A DNA stretch of 64,000 nucleotides, from NCBI GenBank assembly GCA_963784995.1, contig CAWATZ010000008.1:62001-126000 (forward strand), given 5' to 3'. The position numbers and the translations under genes are program-made. The DNA comes from CAWATZ01 sp963784995 (GTDB lineage Bacteria; Planctomycetota; Planctomycetia; Gemmatales; Gemmataceae). This document shows, piece after piece, positions 41,524 to 51,413 of this stretch (position 1 is the stretch's first letter; each line of letters starts with the position of its first letter). The notes beneath the pieces are model-generated. The model did no database searches. It was given only the letters and a program-made list of their open reading frames with translations, and was not told where the DNA came from.

Positions 41524-43025
41524 ATGGCGGATCCATTCCTCTTGGCCCACCAAGTGGCGGAGTCGGTGTTCGACATCGGGGGCAAACTCTACCCAATCAG
41601 CATCCGGGACCAAATGGTGCGGGGGCAATCGATCATCGACCGGGCGGTCGCGGCAGGATTCGCCGCCACAGGTCGGGAACTTCTCGTTATCGGTGCTGGC
41701 GCAGCTGGTGCAGTTGCCGCGATTCGGGCGGCGTCCCTGGGGATCCGGACTCATCTGATCGAGTTTGACGCGCGCCCGTTTTCTCGACAGGATTCTTGCA
41801 GAACCCGTTGGATCGACCCTCACGAATACGAGTGGCCGTTCGACCAGTGGCCGAACCAGACCTACGTGTACGACAACCCGCCTCTGCACCGGTACTATGG
41901 CCACCCCGTGCCGCTCTCGTGGAATGCCCAATGGGCTGACTCTCTCGCGGCAGGATGGGCGATGTCGTTTGGTGCCGCTCTCGGGGCGTACCCGAATTTG
42001 ATCTTCTACCATTCAAACACGCTGGTGCCTCCGCCCGCCCCACCTCCGGTGTTCAACGCGGCTGCCAAAACGTGGACGGTCCATTTGAGCAATGGCGCTG
42101 TCCTGACTGTGGGAATGATCGTCAACGCCGTCGGATTCGGCGTTGAACGCTGCGACGTGCCCCGGCTGCCACCGCCAACGTATCGTGGGTTGGCGTTTTG
42201 GCAGACCGATCGATTTCGTCGGCCGAACTGTGGCTTACGACCACCGAAGGTGGCCAAGGTTGTCATCTCTGGAGGGGGAGATGGGGCCCTCCAGGACTTC
42301 TTGCGAATCGTAACGCGACAGCGATCTGTTCGCCGCCTCTATCAAGCCATCTTGGCCGCAATGCCGGATGGAACTGCCGGTCAACGCGCTCAGAAGAGGA
42401 CCATTTTATCGACGATCCAGGGCCGGATCTCGGGAGCCGAAAACCGCGCATTGCGGTCTTATTTGTGGGGAAGCGATCCTGTCCACGACCATGACATACA
42501 TCGACTGCTGCACCTGGGCCACCTGGATGCCGTGGGCTTCGCACTGAGCAGAGCCCAGGTTATCGCTGCGCTAAAGGCGATTCTCCCGAGCCCAGCGCCA
42601 GACGTGCTTCTGGTTCATTCATGCATCCACTTTGCGCAGTCCTACGCATTCAATCGGTTCCTGGTTCTCCTCATCGACGCCTACCTTTCGCGGCGAGACG
42701 GAACGCCCTCGCGTATCATTGCTGGAGCCGAGGTTGTTTCAGTTGTCGGAACAAGCGGCCACGTCTGCAACGTCGTGCGCCGCACCGGTGCCTCGGCGAG
42801 CCTCACACAGTCGGACTGGGGCCGGCTCTCCACCCGAACTGTGCCGCGGCGGCAGCGCCGCCCTTGCCAGTTCCGGTGGTTTTTCCATTCAAGCCGCTTG
42901 ACGCAAACGTCGTCATCATCCGCCACGGTGTCACCGGCATCGGTCTAGCTCCGGGACCGTGGCAGACCCTCGCGCATATCGGTCATCCGAGACAGATCCT
43001 GCCCCTGCATCCCTCGCGTTCGTGA
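41524..43025 (+). CDS. FAD/NAD(P)-binding Rossmann protein, second cargo gene (frame change near 3' end)
   Basis: The N-terminal region carries a dinucleotide-binding motif LLVIGAGAAGAVAAIRAASL ending in the acidic strand HLIEFD. A second motif VAKVVISGGGDGALQDFLRI follows at about residue 240, and a conserved-looking IVNAVGFGVE lies between them. This layout fits flavin-dependent oxidoreductases of the FAD-NAD(P)-binding type, although the family is not one I can name. The first frame degrades after CNVVRRTGAS at about 42795. The neighbouring frame continues with GEPHTVGLGPALHPNC and LDANVVIIRHGVTG to a stop at 43025, so a one-base error is likely. It starts 2 nt after the upstream cargo gene. 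Confidence 0.65.
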
Positions 43026-43061
43026 GCATATTCGGCTTCACCGACGTTTGTTAGTAACCAG

Positions 43062-43611
43062 GAAGCACCGAACTACCCGGGGACACACCAAACAGTCGCG
43101 AACAAAGAAGATGCAGGACAAAACCAACCTGCGCACGCCGGCTGCGAGCGGATCGGCGAGGAGCGCGTCTTTGACCCCGGCTGCTTTTTTCCTGACCAGC
43201 ACGGATTCTGGGGAAGAGCCAGGAGAGGACCGGAAGCGAAGGCGTGTGCTGCTGGCGTGTTGGCGGTGTCGCTTTTTTGTCATCGCTGGGGCGTTCAGTG
43301 ACGCGGCTGGGCATCTCCTGGCGAGACCGCCACGCAAAATGCGCCGTTGGCGGTGTGGCGGTCTCAGCTCCTGGGTCTCCGCGGAGTCCCCTCCCTCCCC
43401 AAAATGCGTGACGGTCAGCGTTTTCCCTTGCGAAGTCTGGCACCTGGCGGCTACAACGGAAGCATTGAGGACCGGATGACCGACCAAACAGCACTCCGAC
43501 AAGGGGAATCAAGAGATGAAACCGCAGCTGGCGATGACCTGTCTATGCACCGCTGTCGTCTGGGGCGCGACCGTGCGGGCCGCGGACGAACTCGGGTCGA
43601 TTCCGCCGGGG
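43062..43611 (+). repeat. Long direct repeat, copy D (right flank of cargo)
   Basis: 550 bp, the intact counterpart of 40096-40644. It contains a GAGACCGCCAC / GTGGCGGTCTC hairpin with 11-bp arms (about 43322-43368) and leads directly into the gene at 43516. Confidence 0.9.
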
Positions 43612-44817
43612 CAGTTCGACGCGCTGCACCGGATGATCCGCGTTCACCCGGGCGAACAGCGTTTCTGGCAGATCCCCTGGAAGCTCAGCATCGCGGAGGC
43701 TCGCGCCCAGGCGGCCAGGGAGGGCAAGCCCCTGTTCGTCTGGGCGGGCGCCGGCGGCGTTCCCATCGGGGCCTGTTGAGCAGCAGCCTCCGCCGGCCGT
43801 GCGCCGGCCATCTGGACCGAAGAGGTCGTCAAGCTGCTGCAAGACCGGTTCGTCTGCGTGGCCCTCGACGCTCGCAAGGAGCGCGGCGAGTACAAGGATG
43901 CCGACGGCGATTTTGTGCGTGCCACGGGTTGTGTTACCGTCACGGCTTCCGGCTCGGTGTGTGTCGTGACAGCGGGCGGCAAAGCGCTGGGGCCCTACAG
44001 TGGACCGGGACCAGGAATGGAGAAGTGGTTGCACGCCAAACTCCAGGCCTGGGAGGCGCTTCCGCCAGCCGAGCGCAAGCCGGGCGCCGTCACCGTTGCC
44101 CGGTCGGAAACCCTTGATCCCCGCCGCGCTGCCCTGACGCTGCCGCCGGGAACGCTGGTCGTGCGTGTTTTCAACCGGCACCTGGGCTGGGACAGGGACC
44201 GCACGCTTCGCTACGCGGTCGCGGAAGACTTTCTGCCCGGCGCCGGCAAGGCGGAGATCGAGCGTTACGCCATGGCTCAAAACGACTTCCTGTGGGTCCC
44301 CGAAAAGGAATGGCAAGCGCTGCTGCCTGCCGAACCGCGCCAGGGGGCAAACCATCCCGTTCCGGCGTCGTTTGTCCTGCGTCTCTTCCGGTTCCATCTT
44401 GACCCCGCTCGGGGCTTTACCGAGGGCCTGAACTTTGCCGCTTCCCGGTCGGATGCCGGCCGGCTGACTCTGACGGTCGTGGAAGTCACGCAGGACAGGC
44501 TGCTGCTGATGCTGGAAGGGAAGGCAGACCTCAAGCAACCGGGGAGGGACGAGCCGGCGACGTACCAGCCGGCCCTGCGAGGCTACCTGGAGTACGATCG
44601 CCCGAAGAAGCGCTTCACCCGTTTCGACATCCTCGCCCTGGGGGTCGCCTCCGGCCTGCCCTGCGATGCCAACGGCAAGGTCGCGTTTCGCAAAGGTGCG
44701 TATCCGGTCGGCATCGCCTTCGAGCTGGTCGCCAATCCCACGGCGGCCGAACGGCTTCATCCACGCGGGGCCAGGGACAACCCGGCTGCTTACCTCAATC
44801 CGCAAGAGAAACGGTAA
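43516..44817 (+). CDS. Exported thioredoxin-like protein with in-frame TGA, selenoprotein candidate
   Basis: 433 codons counting the TGA. A signal peptide (about residues 1-22, ends VRAADEL) is followed by a thioredoxin-like domain (LSIAEARAQAAREGKPLFVW). The active-site region reads GGVPIGAC-TGA-AAASAGRAP, with Cys at codon 87 and the TGA at codon 88 (43777-43779). The same frame then runs 345 codons to a TAA. In related planctomycete proteins I recall a Cys pair at this place (PLGCTCNNG-like). A 6-bp GCCGGC stem with loop CGTGC starts 13 nt after the TGA. This fits the loose bacterial SECIS pattern. The long C-terminal part (LEYDRPKKRFTRFDILALG) matches the same family. A nonsense mutation is the alternative. 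Confidence 0.75.
43777..43808 (+). promoter_or_regulatory. Candidate Sec codon and bacterial SECIS hairpin
   Basis: TGA 43777-43779. Stem 43792-43797 with 43803-43808 (GCCGGC/GCCGGC), five-nt loop CGTGC at 43798-43802. The loop begins 19 nt after the TGA and has G among its first two bases. Confidence 0.4.
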
Positions 44818-44865
44818 GCCCCTCACCCCCGCCAGCGTCCCACGCCGGACAGCGAGATGGCTTGA

Positions 44866-47118
44866 ATGTGTACCTGGCCGCGATTCACTGTATGCGTTGT
44901 TCTCGCGGTCGTGCTGGTTGGCGCGGCCACCGCGGGGGACGACACGACACGTCCCGAAGCCCATCGCGCCTTCCGACCGGTGGCCCGCCCGAACCTTCCG
45001 GACGTTCGTGGCGTTGCCCGCACGGGCGTGGATCGATTCATCCTCGCGGCGGCCGAGACAAGGCGGTTGACCCTGGCCCAGGAAGCGGACCGCGCCACCC
45101 TGATCCGCCGGGTCTGTTTCGATCTGACGGGTCTGCCGCCGACGGTCGCGGAGATCGACGCCTTCCTGCAGGACGGCAGCCCGGACGCCTACGACAGGAT
45201 GGTGGAACGCTACCTCGCCTCCTCTCACTACGGCGAGCGCTGGGGCAAGTTCTGGCTCGACGCCGCTGGCTACGCCGACAGCAACGGCTACTTCAACGCC
45301 GACAGCGACCGACCTCTGGCCTGGAAGTATCGGGACTACGTCGTCCGGAGCTTTAACGCGGACAAGCCGTACGACCGGTTCGTGCGGGAACAACTCGCAG
45401 GCGACGAACTCGTCGGCTACCGACCAGATGGCGACGTGTCCCCGGGCATGGTCGAGGGGCTGATCGCGACGCACTTTCTGCGCAACGCACCGGATGGCAC
45501 CGGCGAGAGCGACGGCAACCCCGACGAGGTCCGGACGGATCGTTTCACCGTCCTGGAAGGGAACGTTCAGAACGTCATCAACTGCCTCCTCGGCCTCACG
45601 GTCCAGTGCGCCCGCTGTCACGACCACAAGTTCGAGCCGATCAGTCAGAAGGAATACTACGGCCTTCAGACCCTCCTCTTTCCCGTTTACAACCCGGCCC
45701 GGTGGTCGAAGCCGAACGACCGGGTGGTGCTGGTCGGCGCCCGGTCCGATCTGGCGGCCCGTCAGCGCCTCAACGACCAGATCGATCGTCAGGTCAAGGC
45801 AGCGCAGGCCGGTCTGGCCGCGTTTGCCGAGCCGCTGCGCGAACAGCTCCTGGACGAACGACTGAAGAACCTGCCCACGCAGCGAACCGCGCTCCTGGAC
45901 GCTCTGAACACCCGAAAGGAGAAGCGGACCCTGGCACAGGTCGACATTCTCAGGACGCATGCGAAGGTGGTCGATGATCACGGACGACGTGCTTGCGGCG
46001 CGGTTCCCCGAATACGGGCGTCTCCGCGACCAGTTCAAACAGACCGTCGCCCAGCGGGAGAAGGACCGGCCGAGGCCCGCGGAGAAGATCGCGGCATTCG
46101 TGGAGACGGACCCCAGACCACCACCACATCACGTCCTGAAGCGCGGGCAGCACGGTCAACCCGGCGAGGAAGTGCAGCCCAGCGTGCTGGACGTGCTGAC
46201 CACCGCGAACAATCGCTTCCAGGTCGAACCACCTTTCGCCGGCGGCGTCTCGACCGGCCGCCGGACCGCGTTCGCGAAATGGGTCACGTCGCCGGAGAAC
46301 CCGCTCTTTGCGCGCGTCATGGTGAATCGCATCTGGCAGCACCACTTCGGCGTCGGGATCGTACCAACGTCCGACAACCTCGGAGCCTCCGGGGCCAAAC
46401 CCTCTCACCCCGAGCTGCTCGATTACCTGGCCGCGGAGTTCGTGCGCTCGGGATGGAGTGTGAAGGCCATCCACCGGCTCATCCTGACTTCGGCCACATA
46501 TCGACAGGACAGTGTGCCGCGCGAGAAACTCGACGCAACCGACCCGAACAACCGCCTGCTCACGCGCTTCCCACTCCGCCGGCTCGACGCGGAAGCGGTC
46601 CGCGACGCCATGCTCCACGTCGCCGGTGAGCTGGACACCCGCGCCGGCGGGCCTTATGTTCCTTGCAAGCGCACCCAGGAAGGCACCGTCGAAATCGCGG
46701 AGACCACGGACGGCGCACACCGACGCTCGATCTACCTGCAACAGCGCCGCACACAGGTGGTCACGTTCCTTCAGCTTTTCGATGCGCCGTCGATCGTGAC
46801 GACCTGCGGCAAGCGGTCGCCCTCGACCGTTCCGCTGCAGTCCCTGGTCTTGCTCAACTCGCCGTTCGCGCGCGACCGGAGCAAGGCGTTCGCCGCCCGT
46901 CTGGGCGCGAGGCGGGCGGCGACACGGCCAGGCGTCTCGACCTTGCGTTCCGTCTCGCCTGCGGCCGGCTGCCCCGGAAGGAGGAACGGGCCCTGTGCAT
47001 AACCTTCCTTGGAAAGCAGACCGTGGTCTACGCCCGGGAGAAGGACGCCGACCTCCGCGCCTGGGCCGACTTGTGCCAGATGCTGTTCGCCAGCAACGCC
47101 TTCCTGTACGTCGAATGA
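44866..47118 (+). CDS. DUF1549/DUF1553 protein without cytochrome domain (two one-base frame changes)
   Basis: A signal peptide (CTWPRFTVCVVLAVVLVGAA) leads directly into DUF1549 (VDRFILAAAETRRLTLAQEA, CFDLTGLPPTVAEIDAFLQD, QCARCHDHKFEPISQKEYYG), then DUF1553 (ARVMVNRIWQHHFGVGIV, PSHPELLDYLAAEFVRSGWS, VPLQSLVLLNSPFARDRS). Unlike the gene at 26600-29164, it has no N-terminal CxxCH cytochrome domain. Frame breaks near 45969 and 46908 restore with a single base each, and the gene ends FASNAFLYVE at 47118. Its stop overlaps a possible ATG of the following DUF1501 gene. Together they form the second such pair in the window. Confidence 0.83.
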
Positions 47119-48538
47119 GGTCCGCCATGCTGTCCCGGTCCGAATGCGCACTCAACCGACGGGCCTTCCTCGGCCTCTATGCCGGCGGGCTCGGCTCGCT
47201 CGCCTTGGCGCATCTCACCGCGGGAGAGAGTCGCTCACCCCTCGCGGACCCCCTCGCGCCGAAAAAGCCCCACCACGCGGCGAAGGCCAGGTCCGTCATC
47301 TGCCTGTTCCAGCACGGCGGGCCGAGTCAAATGGACCTGTTCGACCCCAAGCCCGAGCTGACCAGGCAGCACGGCAAGCCGCACCCGGACAGGCTGGAGG
47401 TCCACTTTCACACCCAGCAGGGCAAACTGCTCGCCTCGCCGTTCAAGTTCGTGCGGTGCGGCAAGTCCGGCATGGAGCTATCCGAACTCCTCCCCCACAC
47501 CGCCCGGATCGTGGACGACCTGACGCTGGTGCGCTCGATGCGCACCGACTCCGTCGATCACGAGGCGGCGCTGCGGGTGATGCACTCCGGCAAGATCTTC
47601 CCTGGCCGGCCGGCGTGGGGATCCTGGGTGCTGTACGGGCTTGGAACGGAGCGGAAGGAACTCCCGGCCTACGTCGTCCTTTCCGACCCCGGCGGGCTCC
47701 CGGTGGACGGAACAAACAACTGGTCCTCCGGGTTTCTCCCCGCGGTGTATCAGGGAACTCCCTTCCGCGCCTCCGGGACGCCGGTCGCTCACCTAGCCAC
47801 CCCGGCCGACGTGCCGGGCCCCGCACGCCGCAACCAGCTCGACCTCCTGAGCGGCCTCAATGCGACCCACCTCCGCAGCCACCCGGGGAACGCCGAACTC
47901 GAAGCCCGGCTGGAACACTACGAGCTGGCCGCCCGAATGCAGACGGCTGTCCCGGACGTGCTCGACCTATCCCAGGAGAGCGAGGCGACCAGGAAGCTCT
48001 ACGGCATCGACAACCCCAGATCCGCGGAGTACGGCAAACGCTGTCTGCTCGCGCGCGGCTGGTCGAGCGCGGCGTGCGCTTCGTCCAGATCTTCCTCAGC
48101 GGGCAGCCCTGGGACACGCACAGCAAGAACGCCGAGAGCCTGAAGAAACTGTGCGCGATGACCGACCAGCCCAGCGCTGGACTCGTGCTGGACCTCAAAC
48201 AGCGGGGGCTGCTCGACTCGACCGTCGTGCTGTGGACGGGGGAGTTCGGCCGGTTGCCGATCTCGCAGGGCAGCGACGGCCGGGACCACAACCGCCATGC
48301 GTTCTCGCTCTGGCTCGCGGGAGGGGGCTTCAAGAAAGGGTACGTCCATGGGGCCACCGATGACTTCGGCTACAGCGCGACGGAAAAGGTCGTTCGCGTC
48401 CCCGCGCTGCACGCCACGCTCCTTCACGTGCTTGGGTTGGACCACGTGCGCCTGAGCTTCCCGCACGAGGGCCGCGACGACACCCTCACGGACGCCGCGG
48501 TGACTCACGCCGAGGTCGTCAGGGACCTGTTGTCGTAA
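47115..48538 (+). CDS. DUF1501 domain protein (one-base frame change)
   Basis: About 475 codons. The N-terminus has a twin-arginine-like signal (NRRAFLGLYAGGLGSLALAH). Conserved blocks include VICLFQHGGPSQMDLFDPKP, ELLPHTARIVDDLTLVRSMR, VVLWTGEFGRLP, GRDHNRHAFSLWLAGGGFKK and YVHGATDDFGYSA. The frame breaks near 48056 (after KRCLLAR) and resumes as RLVERGVRFVQIF with one base restored. The start may be ATG 47115, overlapping the previous stop, or 47127. It is paired with the DUF1549/1553 gene as in the cluster at 25-29 kb, although the sequences are clearly diverged. Confidence 0.83.
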
Positions 48539-48622
48539 AGCCTCACCGGATCAACCTCCGAACCTGGCTTTGATTCAGGAAGCAGAGATGGCGGGCTGCC
48601 TGCTGGCCCCGGGGTCACGTCA

Positions 48623-49923
48623 ATGAGCTGGCGGATCGTTCCCTTGTTGATGCTGGTCGCCGCCCTGGCCCACTTCAATCGGATTAGCATCACGCTGGCG
48701 GGCGCTGAGCAGATCATCCGGCCAGGCTTCATCAGCCAGACGCAAATGGGTCTGGTCTACTCGTCCTTCCTGCTGCTGTACACCCTCTGCATGATTCCGG
48801 GCGGCTGGTTCATCGACCGTTGCGGCCCTCGCGCAGCGTGGCTGGTCCTCTGCTTTGGCTCGGTGGTCGGCGTGGCCCTGACTGGCCTGGTCGGTCTGGC
48901 CTTCACCCAGGCCCTCCCCCTGCTGTTGGGCCTGCTGGTCGTGCGCTCCCTCCTGGGAGTTGCCAACGCGCCTCTCCATCCCTCGGGGGCGCGGTTGATC
49001 GCCAACTGGGTCCCTGATCGGGGCGTTGCCCTGGCCAACGGACTGGTCAACGGCGCCGCCTGCGTCGGGATGGCCTCGACTTACGTTGTCTTTGGCATGC
49101 TGATCGACCGCTTTGGCTGGCCCCGGGCGTTTCTGGTCACCAGCGGGGCGACTCTTCTGGTCGCTCTGATCTGGTCGTTCGCTGCTTCCGATTATCCTCC
49201 TGCGACGTGGCTCAGGACTCCGATCCTGATGAGGCCAGGCCCGGTCAGGACTGGAATCCTGACCCACGAGGTTTCACTGCCCTGCTGAGACATCGCGGCC
49301 TGCTCTGCTTGACCTTGAGTTACGGAGCGGTCGGCTATTTCGAGTACCTCTTCTATTACTGGGCCGAGTTCTATTTCGAGAAGGTGCTGGAGCTATCCAA
49401 GGACATCAGCCGGCGGAACAGCAGCTTGCTGACCCTGGCGATGGGAGCGGGAATGATCCTGGGCGGCTGGCTCGCGGATCGGGCGGTGGCGCGTTTCGGG
49501 GTTCGTCGCGGCCTGGCCGCGGTTCCTGTCCTGGGGCTCCTCCTGGGAGCCGTGACCACCCTCGCCGGGGCGTTGGTTTCCAGCCCCGAAGGGATCCTCC
49601 TCAGCTTCGCGGTGGCCATGGCCGCGGTTGGTTCCGTCGAGGGTTCTTACTGGACGGCCTCGGTACGCATGGGAGGCCAGCGCGGTGGGACGGCGGCGGC
49701 CATCCTCAACACCGGAGGCAATGGGGTCGGTTTGCTGGCCCCGGTTGTCTCCCCGGCCATCGCCGAGCGGTTTGGCTGGCAGGCGGGGTTGGTCCTGGCC
49801 AGCGTCGTCTGTGTTATTGGGGCCGTGCTGTGGTGGTGGATCGATCCGACCGCGGGCGAGCCGGGGGCGTCAGCCCCCGGATTCTCGAAAGAATCCGGGG
49901 GCTTTCGAGAATCCGGGGGCTGA
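48623..49923 (+). CDS. MFS transporter (one-base frame change, repeat-encoded C-terminus)
   Basis: A 12-helix major facilitator. Helices 1-6 lie in the first frame, including the loop 2-3 motif GGWFIDRCGPRAAW and NAPLHPSGARLIANWVPDRG, which is typical of the ACS/phthalate-permease group. The frame breaks near 49200 in the central cytoplasmic loop, and the second frame supplies helices 7-12 (GGWLADRAVARFGVRRG, SYWTASVRMGGQRGG). The last about 20 residues (GEPGASAPGFSKESGG and after) are encoded by an intergenic palindrome. The neighbours (an enolase-type dehydratase and an M81 peptidase) suggest uptake of an organic acid or amide; the substrate is unknown. Confidence 0.85.
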
Positions 49924-49937
49924 CGCCCCCGGCTCGC
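49856..49937. repeat. 36-bp inverted repeat, GAGCCGGGGGCGTC family
   Basis: Arms 49856-49891 and 49902-49937 are perfectly complementary with a 10-nt loop. It spans the stop of the MFS gene and lies between convergent genes. Confidence 0.85.
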
Positions 49938-49947
49938 CGGCGCGTGT

Positions 49948-51066
49948 TCATCCCACGCGATATTTCGCCACCACCGCCTCGTCCAGCTCCACTCCCAATC
50001 CCGGCTCCTCCGGGACGCTGACGTCACCATCCACGACAGCAAACCGCTGTCGTGTCAGTGTCTGCCGCAACGCCCCCTGCTCGACGCAGTACTCGAAATA
50101 GTGCGTGTTGGGCAAAGCTGCCGAGAAGTGCAGGCTGGCGGCAATGTTGATGCCGGTCTTGTAGGAATGGTTCACGCAGAGCCGATGGCGCTCGGCCGAG
50201 TCCCAGCCGATGCGTTTGGCGCGAGCCAGGCCGCCAACGCGAGTCACGTCCACCTGGACCACGTCAATGCCCGCCACGTCCATGAGCTGCTGGAACTCCT
50301 TGACGTCGCAAATCTCCTCGCCGGCGGCGATCCGCATGGGCGGATTGCTGCCACAGAGTCGGGCATAGCCCTGAAGATTGTCGGGATGCAGCGGTTCCTC
50401 CAGCCAGGTCAGGTTGAACGGCTCGAACTGGCGCGCCCGCCGGATGGCCGTGGCCGTGTCCCAGCACAACCCGGCATCCACCATCAGCTCGACGTCCGGC
50501 CCCAGACCCTGGCGGGCCGCACGCACCTGAGCAAGGTCGCTGGCCTCGCTCTGACCGAGCGGGCCCCAGCCGAACTTGACCGCCCGGAAGCCCTGGCCGA
50601 CCAGCTTCCGGGCGATCTTCTCCGTTTCTTCGGGGGTGTCGCCGAACAGGATGGAACCGTAAGCCCGGAAACGCTTGCGGAAGCCGCCTCCGAGCAGCTG
50701 GTAGACCGGCCGGGCCGTCGCTTTCCCCAGGATGTCCCAAAGGGCAATCTCGATGCCGCTCATCGCCTGGATCACGGCGCCCTGCCGGCCAAAGAAGATC
50801 GAGCCCTCGTACATCCGTTGCACGAGCCGATCGATCTCGAAGGGATCGCAGCCGACCACGCACTCCGCCAGGCCGCGACAGATCTTGTGCGACAAGGGAG
50901 CCTCGATGATCGCCTTGGCCACCAGCGCCGAGGAGTCCACCTCGCCCTCGCCGACCAGGCCGTCGTCGGTATGGACCTTTACCACCAGCGTTTCCTGGCT
51001 GCCGTCGCAACGCTCGTTGACTTCGGGCAGACGCAGATGAATGGCTTCCACGTGCGTGATTTTCAT
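49948..51066 (-). CDS. Enolase-superfamily enzyme (mandelate racemase/muconate lactonizing type)
   Basis: 372 aa with an N-terminal capping domain and a C-terminal barrel. The barrel shows K in AVKFGWG, metal ligands D in LMVDAGLCWD, E in LTWLEEPLHP and E in RIAAGEEIC, and a late His in NHSYKTGIN. These are the features of sugar-acid dehydratases or racemases of the MR/MLE group. The exact substrate cannot be assigned. The ATG at 51066 is chosen because the family N-terminus MKITHVEAIHLRLPE starts there; the open frame upstream is not conserved. It is convergent with the MFS gene and diverges from a Gfo/Idh remnant and an M81 peptidase, so the group may form a catabolic cluster. Confidence 0.88.
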   Translation of the reverse strand: MKITHVEAIHLRLPEVNERCDGSQETLVVKVHTDDGLVGEGEVDSSALVAKAIIEAPLSHKICRGLAECVVGCDPFEIDRLVQRMYEGSIFFGRQGAVIQAMSGIEIALWDILGKATARPVYQLLGGGFRKRFRAYGSILFGDTPEETEKIARKLVGQGFRAVKFGWGPLGQSEASDLAQVRAARQGLGPDVELMVDAGLCWDTATAIRRARQFEPFNLTWLEEPLHPDNLQGYARLCGSNPPMRIAAGEEICDVKEFQQLMDVAGIDVVQVDVTRVGGLARAKRIGWDSAERHRLCVNHSYKTGINIAASLHFSAALPNTHYFEYCVEQGALRQTLTRQRFAVVDGDVSVPEEPGLGVELDEAVVAKYRVG

Positions 51067-51129
51067 GGCTGGTTGCTTTCCGTCGCGGCTTCGGGGAAAC
51101 GTACTCGGACAGGATAGCCAATCCGGCTC

Positions 51130-51345
51130 GCCGCGGAAACAAGCTTCAAATGGGGAGCCAAGGTCCAGCGCTTCGAGTATCCCAAAGGAGAACGGGGTTA
51201 CCTGGCGTTCCTGAAGGCGGCAAGCCGGGCCAGCGCGGGGCTGGACGAAGCACCGGTCACGGCCGAGGAGGGGCTGCACGTCCTCAAGACTGTCTTCGCC
51301 TTCTGCGAGGCCGCGAAGACGGGGCACGTCCAGACCGTCGGGTAA
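51130..51345 (+). pseudogene. 3' fragment of a Gfo/Idh/MocA-type oxidoreductase gene
   Basis: The frame ending TAA 51343-51345 reads ETSFKWGAKVQRFEYPKGER and later TAEEGLHVLKTVFAFCEAAK, the usual C-terminal helix of sugar-type NAD(P)-dependent dehydrogenases. No N-terminal Rossmann part exists upstream, where the enolase-superfamily gene starts on the other strand. Confidence 0.6.
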
Positions 51346-51413
51346 AGAGGGAACCTGGGACTCTGGGACACGTTACCCGAACCGGCGACATTTGCTCGAA
51401 AGGAGCTTCGGAG

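Noticed and set aside
43048..43512. Open frames on both strands of the 550-bp repeats
   Set aside because: The frames carry stops and shifts between the two copies, so selection for a protein is not apparent.
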